Assembly (NCBI RefSeq): GCF_013179735.1
Contig: NZ_JABMEG010000001.1
Coordinates: 2,976,001 to 3,040,000, forward strand
Length of the DNA stretch: 64,000 nucleotides
Reading direction: 5' to 3'
Source of the DNA: Permianibacter fluminis
GTDB lineage: Bacteria; Pseudomonadota; Gammaproteobacteria; Enterobacterales; Permianibacteraceae
In this document: positions 7,952 through 15,913 of the stretch, in pieces
Layout of the letters: each line of letters opens with the position of its first letter
Position numbering within the stretch: the first letter of the stretch is position 1
Position numbers and translations under genes: made by a program
The notes under the pieces: model-generated
The model's database searches: none
What the model was told of the DNA's origin: nothing
What the model saw: the letters and a program-made list of their open reading frames with translations, nothing else

Positions 7952-8764
7952 GTGGGGACCGGGATGGGACGGATCGGGGTAACGTTCGAGGAGTTTGTGG
8001 TGGTTGCGCGGCAATTGCATGCGCAGCGGCAAACGGTGACCGTTGATCGGGTGCGGGAAGTGCTGGGGCGAGGAAGCCGCACCACACTGCTAAAGCACCT
8101 GCAGCAATGGCGACACGAGCTGGCGACCCTGTCGCCGTCATTCGATTTGGCCGACTTGCCAACAAGCTTGTTGCCACTCATTGAAGCGTTTTGGCGTCGC
8201 GCTGGCGAAGAGGCCGCTGCACAATTGGCCGACGAGCGAAATCGGCTTGAGCAAGAGCGACAGACTCTGCGTGAACGCGATCACGTCCGGGAGGGGCAAT
8301 TGCAGGTGTTGACGGAGCAACTCGCCAGCTTGCAGCACCGCGAGCGGCAGTTGTCACAGGAGTTGACGGCGGTAACGGAAGCACTTGGCCGCAGCCAAGT
8401 GGAAAACCTGCAACTCAATCAGACGGCCCAACAATCCCAACAGGAAAGTAGGGCGCTCGCTACTAAGCTACAACAGGCTGAGCTTTCGCTGACTGAGCAC
8501 ACCAAAACCTCGGCCGCACAGCTGGCCAGCGAGCGGGCGCGACACGATAGCGAACTGGCGCGCTGGCTGCAGCAGTTGGATGCCACGAGACAGCAGCTGC
8601 GGGAGCTGGCCGAGCGTTGTGCTTTGCTGGAAAAACAACGCACGGTAGCCGCGCAAGCACCGAAAAGCACGTCGAAACGGCAGCGCGTGACGGTGCCGGA
8701 AAGCGACGCGGTGAACACCAAGCGGTCATCCTCCAAGCCAGCCCGAACACGACGTAGTCGTTAG
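7952..8764 (+). CDS. KfrA-like coiled-coil DNA-binding protein (TnpT-like)
   Basis: A 270-residue protein. Residues 8-60 match the KfrA N-terminal DNA-binding domain (a helix starting VTFEEFVVVA, then VTVDRVREVLGRGSRTTLLK). Residues about 75-230 are an almost unbroken Gln/Glu/Leu/Arg-rich coiled coil, and the last 40 residues are a basic Lys/Ser/Arg tail. GTG 7952 has GAGG eight bases upstream; ATG 7964 is an alternative. KfrA is a plasmid regulator that binds its own promoter and forms filaments; the Tn4651 TnpT helper has similar build. Position opposite the recombinase supports an accessory role in recombination or autoregulation at the inverted repeat. Confidence 0.75.
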   Translation: MGTGMGRIGVTFEEFVVVARQLHAQRQTVTVDRVREVLGRGSRTTLLKHLQQWRHELATLSPSFDLADLPTSLLPLIEAFWRRAGEEAAAQLADERNRLEQERQTLRERDHVREGQLQVLTEQLASLQHRERQLSQELTAVTEALGRSQVENLQLNQTAQQSQQESRALATKLQQAELSLTEHTKTSAAQLASERARHDSELARWLQQLDATRQQLRELAERCALLEKQRTVAAQAPKSTSKRQRVTVPESDAVNTKRSSSKPARTRRSR

Positions 8765-8849
8765 CCGTAACGTACTCTCTCTGGCGAACCGTGATCTTTG
8801 CCAGCGTGTTATGCAGAGAGAGGGCCAACTTTGAGCGTGCGTACGGTGC

Positions 8850-8917
8850 TGATTCGCGCTGCGGTGCAACTGATTCGCTACGGCGTCGTCAAATACCATT
8901 GGCATTACTGCACTTGA
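8850..8917. repeat. Left copy of an imperfect direct repeat flanking the Pb/czc block
   Basis: About 68 bases closely match 21121-21187; the core GCAACTGATTCGCTA is identical, and GGCGTCGTCAAATA differs at one position. The match starts inside the end of ynfA in the right copy and ends inside the stop region of the minus-strand gene at 21175. The left copy therefore holds relics of both gene ends (a ynfA-like TTCGCGC...GCAACTGA and a minus-strand CAG-TAA) with no gene attached. The rest of 8765-9049 holds no convincing gene; a 9-bp inverted repeat (CTCTCTCTG...CAGAGAGAG) lies near 8774-8821. Confidence 0.7.
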
Positions 8918-9049
8918 GGGTGGGCCGGGATTCGCGTCAATTTCGCCATTAAGGCCTTAACTCATTGAATTTATGAAATTTCCAGCGACGGGTATCTATT
9001 TCCTCGCACACGTTCGGGTGCCTTTCTTGTGAACGGCGGAGAATCAGCG

Positions 9050-9466
9050 TTATCGACGGCATTCCGGTGTATCGTTGCCTCTTCGCCGCAGTGCACCCAA
9101 GATGCTGCACGTTCCTCGCTCGCCACCGGCGCACTGGGAGATCACGCGCTCGAGCTCGCCGGCCATGCGGGTCAGTTCCTCGATCCGTTGATGGATGTCG
9201 GTCAAATGCGTACGGGCCAACGCATCGACATCGCCGCACGACAGCTTCGGATCGTCGTTCAGGCGTAGCAGGCTGCGGATTTCTTCCAGACTAAAACCCA
9301 GTTCGCGCCCGCGACTGATGAAGCGCAAGCGATCCACGTCGGCCGGCGCATAGGCGCGGTAGCCGCTTCCTGTACGCATCGGCTTTGGCACCAGACCAAC
9401 GCTCTCGTAATAGCGGATCGTTTCGACATGGCATCCGCTGGCAGCGGCGGCTTCACTGATTTTCAT
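9050..9466 (-). CDS. pbrR: MerR-family Pb(II)/Cd(II)-responsive regulator (PbrR/CadR type)
   Basis: A 138-residue MerR regulator starting at MKISEAAAAS; the longer open frame upstream overlaps the operator and is rejected. The winged helix-turn-helix (residues 1-70, with VETIRYYES) is typical. Metal-ligand cysteines C77, C112 and C120 match the three-Cys site of PbrR/CadR, which selects Pb(II)/Cd(II) over Zn(II). It is divergent from the PbrT-like gene, with a MerR-type operator between them, and should repress, then activate by DNA distortion, the downstream transport genes when metal binds. PbrR versus CadR is decided here by the pbrT-like neighbour. Confidence 0.85.
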   Translation of the reverse strand: MKISEAAAASGCHVETIRYYESVGLVPKPMRTGSGYRAYAPADVDRLRFISRGRELGFSLEEIRSLLRLNDDPKLSCGDVDALARTHLTDIHQRIEELTRMAGELERVISQCAGGERGTCSILGALRRRGNDTPECRR

Positions 9467-9477
9467 TCGCATTCCGC

Positions 9478-9508
9478 TTGACTCTGTAGTGGCTACGGAC
9501 TTTACCCT
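9478..9508 (+). promoter_or_regulatory. MerR-type promoter/operator for the pbrT-cadA operon
   Basis: TTGACT (-35, 9478-9483) is followed by a 19-bp spacer and TACCCT (-10, 9503-9508). The overlong 19-bp spacer is the hallmark of MerR-controlled promoters. The spacer contains the imperfect dyad CTCTGTAG-TGG-CTACGGAC. It lies between the start of the MerR gene and the start of the PbrT-like gene. Confidence 0.75.
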
Positions 9509-9551
9509 GAGGGGATTGCCGGTACCAGCTCGGTACTCGTCCGCAGAGTCA

Positions 9552-11519
9552 ATGCCCATGTCTTTTCCAAACATCCCAATCCGGCTCGGCCTCTTCGCCC
9601 TATTTTTGCTTGGGTGGGCCCTGCAGCCGCCCGTCCATGCCGCCGCGTCAGCCCAGGCAGACCCGCGCCAGACTTGGCAGATGCTCGATTACATCGCCGT
9701 GGACTATGCCGGCGCCGTCCAGGGTGGTCGCATCATTGCGCCCGGCGAGTATGCCGAAATGCAGGAATTTGCCGGCACGGTGCGTACGCAGTTGGCGTCC
9801 TTGCCTGCCAGCCCCAAACAACCGGAACTGCTGGCCCAGGCCGACCAGCTAATCGCGGCAGTGGCGGCCAAGACTGAGCCTGACCAAGTGGCTGCGCTGG
9901 CACGTGGACTGGCCGATACGCTGCTGGCCAGCTTCCCGATTGCGGCGGTGCCGACCTCGCCACCGGAGCCGGCCCGGGCGGCGGCGCTCTACGCCCAGCA
10001 ATGCGCGGCCTGCCACGGCCCGCAAGGACACGGTGACGGTCCGGCCGCCGCCAGTCTGGAGCCGCCGCCGATCGCTTTCACCAACGCCGAACGCGCAGCC
10101 CAGCGCACACCGCTGGCCCTGTATGAAGTGATCTCCCAGGGCGTGCCTGGCACCAGCATGGCCAGCTTTGCCGGTTTGCCCGAGGCGGAACGGTGGGCGC
10201 TGGCGTTCTATGTCGGCAGCCTGGCGTATTCGCCACAAGCCCGTGCCGACGGCGAGGGGTTGTGGCGCGAGAACGCGGAAGTACGCGGGCGCATCCCATC
10301 GTTGGAGACGTTGACTCGCACGCGTGAAGCCGACCTCGCGGCGACTTGGCCAGCAGCGCAAGCCCGCGCCATCGTCGCCTATCTGCGCTCGAAGCCGCAG
10401 GCGGTCACCGAATCGGTTGCCGGCACCGGCACGCTTGCTCTGGCCCGCCAGCAATTGGCTGGCAGCGAGCGCGCCTTTGCCGCCGGTGACGTGGCCCAAG
10501 CCACGACGCTGGCACTGTCTGCCTACCTGGACGGCGTAGAACCCGTCGAACCGATGCTGGCCACGCACAATGCGGCGTTGCTGCGCGAGATCGAAGCCGC
10601 CATGGCTCGCTATCGCGCGCAACTGAGCGGCCACGCGGCGCCGGCAGAAATCGCCGCGCAACTCGCCCAGATCAATGCGCTGTTTGACCGTGCCGAGGCG
10701 GTATTGCAGGACTCGCACATGGATACGACAACGGCGTTCCTCGGCAGCTTCACCATTCTGGTTCGCGAAGGGATAGAAGCGTTGCTGATCGTGATCGGCA
10801 TGATCGCCTTCCTGCGCAAGGCCGAACGTCGCGAGGTGCTGCCTTACGTCCATGCCGGCTGGCTCGGAGCCCTGCTGGCCGGCGCGGCGACTTGGGCGGC
10901 GGCCACCTACCTGGTCGACATCAGCGGCGCCAACCGCGAGGTGACCGAAGGCGTGTCGGCCCTGTTCGCCGCCGCCGTTCTGCTCAGTGTCGGCATCTGG
11001 ATGCATCAGAAAAGCCTGGCTGGCCGCTGGCAACAGTACCTGCACGCCAAGCTGTCGGCGGCGTTGACTCGGCGCTCGGCGGTCTTCCTGTTCGTGCTGG
11101 CCTTCGTCGCGGTGTACCGCGAAGTGTTCGAGACGATCCTGTTTTATATCGCGATGTGGAGCGAACCGGCGTCCGGCGCCATCGTCGCCGGCCTGGCCGC
11201 CGGCAGTGCGGTGCTGGTCGCGGTAGCGTACTGGATGCTGCGGCTGAGCAAGCGCCTACCGATCGGCCGGTTCTTCTCGGTCAGTTCGATACTGATCGCC
11301 GTGCTGGCGGTGATCCTGGTCGGCAAGGGCGTGGCCGCGCTGCAGGAAGCGGGCTGGGTGGCGCAGGCGCTCATCGCGGTGCCGCGCATTGAATGGCTCG
11401 GCATCTATCCGTCCTGGCAATCGGTGCTGGCACAGCTGGCCGTGGCGATCGCGGCGGTGATCGGTTTCCTGGTCAACACGCGAACCGCGCGTGCTCCGGT
11501 AACAGAGACCAAAGTTTAA
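9552..11519 (+). CDS. pbrT: PbrT-like lead uptake protein: cytochrome c domain fused to FTR1-type permease
   Basis: A 655-residue inner-membrane protein. A signal peptide (to about residue 33) precedes a periplasmic part with a c-type haem site CAACH (C151-H155). The C-terminal half has about seven membrane helices with two R-E-x-x-E motifs of the FTR1 iron-permease family: REGIE (405-409) and REVFE (523-527). In Cupriavidus, PbrT imports Pb(II), and this haem/FTR1 fusion is typical of the family. ATG 9552 is chosen because the longer frame (GTG 9489) lies inside the promoter. The next gene begins 9 bases after the stop. Uptake beside an export ATPase is characteristic of pbr operons. Confidence 0.8.
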   Translation: MPMSFPNIPIRLGLFALFLLGWALQPPVHAAASAQADPRQTWQMLDYIAVDYAGAVQGGRIIAPGEYAEMQEFAGTVRTQLASLPASPKQPELLAQADQLIAAVAAKTEPDQVAALARGLADTLLASFPIAAVPTSPPEPARAAALYAQQCAACHGPQGHGDGPAAASLEPPPIAFTNAERAAQRTPLALYEVISQGVPGTSMASFAGLPEAERWALAFYVGSLAYSPQARADGEGLWRENAEVRGRIPSLETLTRTREADLAATWPAAQARAIVAYLRSKPQAVTESVAGTGTLALARQQLAGSERAFAAGDVAQATTLALSAYLDGVEPVEPMLATHNAALLREIEAAMARYRAQLSGHAAPAEIAAQLAQINALFDRAEAVLQDSHMDTTTAFLGSFTILVREGIEALLIVIGMIAFLRKAERREVLPYVHAGWLGALLAGAATWAAATYLVDISGANREVTEGVSALFAAAVLLSVGIWMHQKSLAGRWQQYLHAKLSAALTRRSAVFLFVLAFVAVYREVFETILFYIAMWSEPASGAIVAGLAAGSAVLVAVAYWMLRLSKRLPIGRFFSVSSILIAVLAVILVGKGVAALQEAGWVAQALIAVPRIEWLGIYPSWQSVLAQLAVAIAAVIGFLVNTRTARAPVTETKV

Positions 11520-11528
11520 GGAGAACTC

Positions 11529-13754
11529 ATGCGCCAGAAAGATTCGACGTCGTGCAGTTGTTCGACGCCTCCGGTGGCGAAGTCCGACACGCCTTCCGAT
11601 GCCACAGCGTCTGCAGGACAAGCGAGCTACCACATCGAGAACATGGATTGCCCGACCGAGGAGGCGCTGATTCGCAGCAAACTGGCGGTGCTGCCGGGCG
11701 TGGTGGGGCTGACGTTCAATCTGGTGCAGCGACGGCTGACGGTGTCGCACACGTTGCCTTCACTGACTCCGGTGGAGCAGGCACTGTCCGCCATCGGCAT
11801 GCGGGCAGTGCGCGAAGACGACACCCCGACTGATCAAACGTCCGCGAGTGCAGCGCCAGTGGCCGAGGCTACGCCCACCAACGTGCCTTGGTGGCCGCTG
11901 GCGTTGTCGGCCCTGGCCGCATTGGCCGCGGAAACGATCTACTGGCTCAATAACGGCAATCATTGGTCGGTGGTCGTGCTGTCGCTGGCCGCGGTGCTGA
12001 CGGGCGGCTTGTCCACCTACAAGAAGGGCTGGATCGCGCTTCGAAACCGCAACCTCAACATGAACGCACTGATGTCGATCGCGGTTACTGGCGCCATGGC
12101 CATCGGACACTGGCCGGAAGCGGCGATGGTGATGGCGCTGTTCGCGCTGGCCGAAGTGATCGAGGCGAAGTCGCTGGACCGTGCCCGCAATGCCATCCGC
12201 GGGCTGATGGAGCTCGCACCGGAACGTGCCACGGTGCAGCAAGCCGACGGCACCTGGTGTGAGGTCGATGCCAGACGGGTGGCCGTCGGCAGCCGCGTGC
12301 GGGTCAAGCCGGGCGAACGGCTGGCGCTCGACGGCCAGGTGCTGGAGGGGCGCTCCACGATCAATCAGGCGCCCATCACGGGCGAGAGCTTGCCGGTCGA
12401 GAAAGCCCCGGGCGATCTGGTCTTTGCCGGCACCATCAACGAGTCCGGTTCGTTCGAGTTCGGCGTGACCGCTGCGGCCAGCCATTCCACGCTGGCCCGC
12501 ATCATTCACGCCGTGGAGAGCGCGCAAGGCAGCCGCGCCCCGACCCAGCGTTTCGTCGATCAGTTCGCCCGCTGGTACACCCCGGCCGTTTTCGCCATCG
12601 CGCTCGCCGTTGCCATCGTGCCACCGCTGGTGGCCGGTGGGTTGTGGCTCGACTGGATCTACAAGGCCTTGGTGCTGCTGGTCATCGCCTGTCCCTGTGC
12701 GCTGGTCATCTCCACGCCGGTGAGCATTGTCAGTGGCCTGGCCGCCGCCGCCCGCCACGGCATCCTGATCAAGGGCGGGGCCTACCTGGAACAAGGGCGC
12801 AAACTGCAATGGCTGGCGCTCGACAAGACCGGCACCCTCACCCATGGCAAACCGGTGCAAACGGATTTCCTGGCCTGGAATGGCGCCGATCCGATCGCGG
12901 CCCGTGAATGGGCGGCCAGCCTGGCCGCCCGCTCCGATCATCCGGTGTCGAAGGCGGTCGCGCGCGCGGCACAGGTCGATGGTGTCGGCTTGCACGTCGT
13001 CAGCGAGTTCGCCGCGGTACCCGGTCGTGGCGTTAGCGGCCGGATCGGAGCGCTGATCTGCCAGTTGGGCAATCACCGGCTGGTGGAGGACCTGGGCGTT
13101 TGCTCGCCGGAGCTGGAGCGCCAGCTTTCGCTGCTGGAGGCCGAGGGTAAAACCGTGGTGATGCTGATCGCCGACGGCCGCGTGCACGCGCTGTTCGCGG
13201 TGGCGGATACGGTCAAGGACAGCAGCCGGCGCGCGATCGCCGATCTGCACTTCCTGGGCGTCAAGACCCTGATGCTGACCGGCGACAACCCGCATACGGC
13301 ACAGGCCATCGCCGCACAGGTGGGCATCGATCGCGCCCAAGGCAATCTGTTGCCGGAAGACAAGCTGCGTGAGGTCGAGCAACTGGCGTTGACCGGTTCG
13401 GTCGGCATGGTCGGGGATGGCATCAACGATGCCCCGGCGCTGGCACGGGCCGACATCGGCTTCGCGATGGGCGCGGCCGGCACCGATACTGCCATCGAGA
13501 CCGCCGACGTCGCGCTGATGGATGATGATCTGCGCAAGATCCCCGCATTCGTGCGCCTGTCCCACGCGACTGCCCGGGTATTGTGGCAGAACATCGCATT
13601 GGCGCTCGGCATCAAGGCGCTGTTTCTGGTGCTCACCTTCACCGGACAAGCGACCATGTGGATGGCGGTGTTCGCCGACATGGGCGCCAGCCTGCTGGTC
13701 GTGTTCAACGGGTTGCGGCTACTGCGCAATGTGGCGTGGACTTCGCGCGCGTGA
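11529..13754 (+). CDS. cadA: P1B-type Pb(II)/Cd(II)/Zn(II)-exporting ATPase (PbrA/CadA/ZntA type)
   Basis: A 741-residue ATPase. The N-terminus has CSC (C9, C11) and a heavy-metal-associated domain with MDCPTEE (C41) in place of the usual CxxC. Membrane helix 6 carries the CPC transport motif (C388-C390), followed by the phosphorylation loop DKTGTLT (D432), the MLTGDNP element and the [12 protein letters not shown] hinge. These are the signatures of divalent-cation P1B-2 exporters. AAGGAGA lies just upstream of ATG. It shares the MerR-controlled transcript with the PbrT-like gene. PbrA and CadA cannot be separated by sequence alone; pbrT and pbrR nearby favour lead among its substrates. Confidence 0.9.
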   Translation: MRQKDSTSCSCSTPPVAKSDTPSDATASAGQASYHIENMDCPTEEALIRSKLAVLPGVVGLTFNLVQRRLTVSHTLPSLTPVEQALSAIGMRAVREDDTPTDQTSASAAPVAEATPTNVPWWPLALSALAALAAETIYWLNNGNHWSVVVLSLAAVLTGGLSTYKKGWIALRNRNLNMNALMSIAVTGAMAIGHWPEAAMVMALFALAEVIEAKSLDRARNAIRGLMELAPERATVQQADGTWCEVDARRVAVGSRVRVKPGERLALDGQVLEGRSTINQAPITGESLPVEKAPGDLVFAGTINESGSFEFGVTAAASHSTLARIIHAVESAQGSRAPTQRFVDQFARWYTPAVFAIALAVAIVPPLVAGGLWLDWIYKALVLLVIACPCALVISTPVSIVSGLAAAARHGILIKGGAYLEQGRKLQWLALDKTGTLTHGKPVQTDFLAWNGADPIAAREWAASLAARSDHPVSKAVARAAQVDGVGLHVVSEFAAVPGRGVSGRIGALICQLGNHRLVEDLGVCSPELERQLSLLEAEGKTVVMLIADGRVHALFAVADTVKDSSRRAIADLHFLGVKTLMLTGDNPHTAQAIAAQVGIDRAQGNLLPEDKLREVEQLALTGSVGMVGDGINDAPALARADIGFAMGAAGTDTAIETADVALMDDDLRKIPAFVRLSHATARVLWQNIALALGIKALFLVLTFTGQATMWMAVFADMGASLLVVFNGLRLLRNVAWTSRA

Positions 13755-13931
13755 TAACCAGCGGCAGGTGCGATTCGCGATGAACGGGCGGCGTTGTCAG
13801 TCGGAAAAAATCGCCAATGAAAGGGGAACCGGTTTCGTCGGATTGTTCGTGATCACGGCTCGACCACCTGTCGTTCGGCCATCGCCAAAAGCCCCCGTCA
13901 TGCTTGACGCCATTGCAGCCGACTCCCTAGC

Positions 13932-14435
13932 ATGACCAGCCTGTCTTCATTCATCACCGAGTCTGCTGGCTTGGCCATGCGCCGCTATCGTCCTTACTTG
14001 CTTTTCGCGTTGCTGACCTACCTGTGGTGCGCCACCGGGCTGGATCGGCTCGCCACGCTGCACAGCGTGACGGCCTCTGAACCGGCCGACACGGTGTTGA
14101 TGGCGACGGAACAAGCCCGCCAACTGGTGGTGCATCACGTCGGTCATCGCGATGCGCACGAACCTGCCGTGGCGGACAACGCGGATCCGCTTGACGACAC
14201 CGACGCGGCCTCGCATGGTCACGGCGACCATGTCGTGACGTATTGTGACGACGACAGCGAGCAAGCCACAACAGGCAAAGACAGCAAGCTCAACAACGTC
14301 ACGCCGGTCGCGCTACCGACACCAGTCGCAACAACATTCGCCTGTACGCGTCATCTCGCTTCACGGCTCACCTCGGAACCGGTACAACGGCGCGCGTCGG
14401 CAGAGTTTGCCCGCACCGTTCGTCTGCTCATTTAA
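13932..14435 (+). CDS. Secreted His/Asp-rich small protein in the CzcI position
   Basis: A 167-residue protein with a hydrophobic segment (YLLFALLTYLWC) just after a possible internal start at 13977 (MRRYRP), followed by a His/Asp-rich region (SHGHGDHVVTYCDDD) likely to bind divalent metal in the periplasm. It lies directly upstream of czcC, where czcI-like genes occur in czc operons, and its length and His content fit, but similarity to CzcI is not clear enough to name it. No strong ribosome-binding site is visible for either start. The 177-base gap after the ATPase gene contains nothing recognisable. Confidence 0.6.
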   Translation: MTSLSSFITESAGLAMRRYRPYLLFALLTYLWCATGLDRLATLHSVTASEPADTVLMATEQARQLVVHHVGHRDAHEPAVADNADPLDDTDAASHGHGDHVVTYCDDDSEQATTGKDSKLNNVTPVALPTPVATTFACTRHLASRLTSEPVQRRASAEFARTVRLLI

Positions 14436-14504
14436 GTTCGTCCTTCCCTTCGTTCGAAACGCTTACCTCGCGTGAGCCGACGCTCGACCGTGTTTTTTTT
14501 GCGT

Positions 14505-14526
14505 ATCGGTCAGGCCCGATTTTTTT
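14505..14526 (+). terminator. Short hairpin with T-tract just upstream of czcC
   Basis: ATCGG (14505-14509) pairs with CCGAT (14516-14520) around a six-base loop and is followed by six T residues; a second run of eight T precedes it (14493-14500). It has the form of a weak intrinsic terminator or attenuator and sits only 13 bases before the czcC start, so it could limit readthrough from the upstream gene. Confidence 0.4.
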
Positions 14527-14539
14527 GAAGGATAACATC

Positions 14540-15886
14540 ATGCAGTTTTCTGTTGGCGCGGCATTGCCGCTGCTCGTGTTCGCATTCGCTTTGAATGCGC
14601 CGGCCGTGAAGGCCGCCGAAGCCGATGACGGACACAATATCGACACCTTGCTGCCGAGCGCACATTTACCGGCGGGACAACTCCCAGAGGAACTGCGGCC
14701 GGCGTTACAGCAACTCTGGGCCAACAACCCGGCCGTGCGCGCCGCACGCGCCAAACTCGCTGCTGCGGCGGCCCGCGTCGATGCCGCGGGGCAATCGCTT
14801 TACAACCCGGAACTGAGCCTCGATAGCGAAAGCGGTTTGGAGGAGCGCCGCGAAATCGGCGTGGCGATGGCGATCGATTGGTCCGGCAAGGTGGCGGCGC
14901 GCGAGCGTGTCGCACAAGCCGAATATGATTCGACGTTGGCCGAGTGGCAGGCGGCTTTGCAGCAAGTGGCTGCCGACTGGTTGCGCGAGGTCGTGGCATA
15001 CCAGGCCGCGCAGGAACAAACCAGCCTCGGTCATGAACGGGTCGAACTGATGACCCGCTTTGCCGAGCTGGCGGGTCGGCGTTTGCGGGCCGGCGACATC
15101 AATCAGATCGAACGCGATCTGGCTGAGCTCGCCTTGCAGGACGCACTCGCTCAGCTCGCCGAACTCGAAGCCGAGCAAGCGCGTGCCGAGCAATCGCTGC
15201 GCGCACTCGGCAGCGATACCGTGGCGTTGCCGACACTGATGGCAACGCTGCCGTCCACCGCAACCGTGCAAGTTGATGACGGCAAACTGGCCCAACACGT
15301 GTTGCTGCGCCAAGCCAATCAGAGTGCGCAGGCGGCGACTGCGCGCATTCGCGTGGCCGAGCGCGAACGACGTCCGGATCCGGTGCTGTCATTGACCTCC
15401 GGAACCGTCGAGGCCGATGGCCTGCGCGACAATATCGTTGGCGTCAACGTCAGCATTCCGCTGCCGATTTTCAACAGCTATCGGGCTGAGGTCACTGCCG
15501 CGCAGGCCGATGCCGAGCAAGCAAATGCACTGCTGGACGAAATGCGTCGCCGCCTGCGTGCCGAAGCGTATCAGGCCACCGTCCGCTACAACGCGCTGCT
15601 GACCGCCTGGCAACGCTGGCAACAAAGTCCCGCCAGCCGGGTCACGGCGCGCGCCGACTTGCTGCAGCGGATGTGGGAAGCCGGCGAGTTGTCCAGTGCC
15701 GACTACTTGGTGCAACTCAATCAAACGCTCGACACCAGCGCCCGAGGCCGCCAACTGAATGCGCAGGTGTGGCAAGCCTGGCTGGATTGGTTGCAAACCG
15801 CCGGTGAATTCCTCGGTTGGGCCGGTCTGCCCGAAAACGATACGCCCGGCACCGCATCGGCTGATGACCGTCGCCCCGCTCGCTGA
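14540..15886 (+). CDS. czcC: CzcC-type outer-membrane efflux factor
   Basis: A 448-residue TolC-superfamily outer-membrane factor, forming the exit duct of the tripartite CzcCBA pump. A signal peptide (to about residue 26) is followed by two repeated OEP halves rich in Ala/Leu/Gln coiled-coil helices, with the conserved NPAVRAARAKLAAAAARVDAA and VNVSIPLPIFNSY stretches. GAAGGATAA precedes ATG 14540. It is followed by czcB after 27 bases and czcA, giving the usual C-B-A order. Substrate specificity cannot be read from this subunit. Confidence 0.9.
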   Translation: MQFSVGAALPLLVFAFALNAPAVKAAEADDGHNIDTLLPSAHLPAGQLPEELRPALQQLWANNPAVRAARAKLAAAAARVDAAGQSLYNPELSLDSESGLEERREIGVAMAIDWSGKVAARERVAQAEYDSTLAEWQAALQQVAADWLREVVAYQAAQEQTSLGHERVELMTRFAELAGRRLRAGDINQIERDLAELALQDALAQLAELEAEQARAEQSLRALGSDTVALPTLMATLPSTATVQVDDGKLAQHVLLRQANQSAQAATARIRVAERERRPDPVLSLTSGTVEADGLRDNIVGVNVSIPLPIFNSYRAEVTAAQADAEQANALLDEMRRRLRAEAYQATVRYNALLTAWQRWQQSPASRVTARADLLQRMWEAGELSSADYLVQLNQTLDTSARGRQLNAQVWQAWLDWLQTAGEFLGWAGLPENDTPGTASADDRRPAR

Positions 15887-15913
15887 ACTGAAATCGAACT
15901 GATGGAAGACCAC

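Larger units (their letters stand above)
5912..8764. mobile_element. Divergent recombinase/KfrA-like module resembling Tn4651 tnpS/tnpT
   Basis: A tyrosine recombinase on the minus strand and a KfrA-like coiled-coil DNA-binding protein on the plus strand face away from a shared regulatory region with a perfect inverted repeat. In Tn4651/TnXax1-type Tn3-family transposons the cointegrate-resolution genes tnpS (tyrosine recombinase) and tnpT (auxiliary DNA-binding protein) are divergent around the resolution site, and toxin-antitoxin genes often insert there; here an antitoxin gene lies in that position. No tnpA or Tn3 terminal repeat is visible, so this is either a remnant or one end of a larger element. 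The recombinase is longer than typical TnpS. Confidence 0.45.

Noticed and set aside
9849-11045. 398-codon minus-strand frame opposite the PbrT-like gene
   Set aside because: No domain, no ribosome-binding site, and the opposite strand encodes a convincing haem/FTR1 protein.
11760-13649. 629-codon open frame on the minus strand opposite the Pb/Cd ATPase gene
   Set aside because: It is a codon-bias shadow of a gene with all P-type ATPase motifs; composition is Arg/Gln/His-rich with no recognisable domain.
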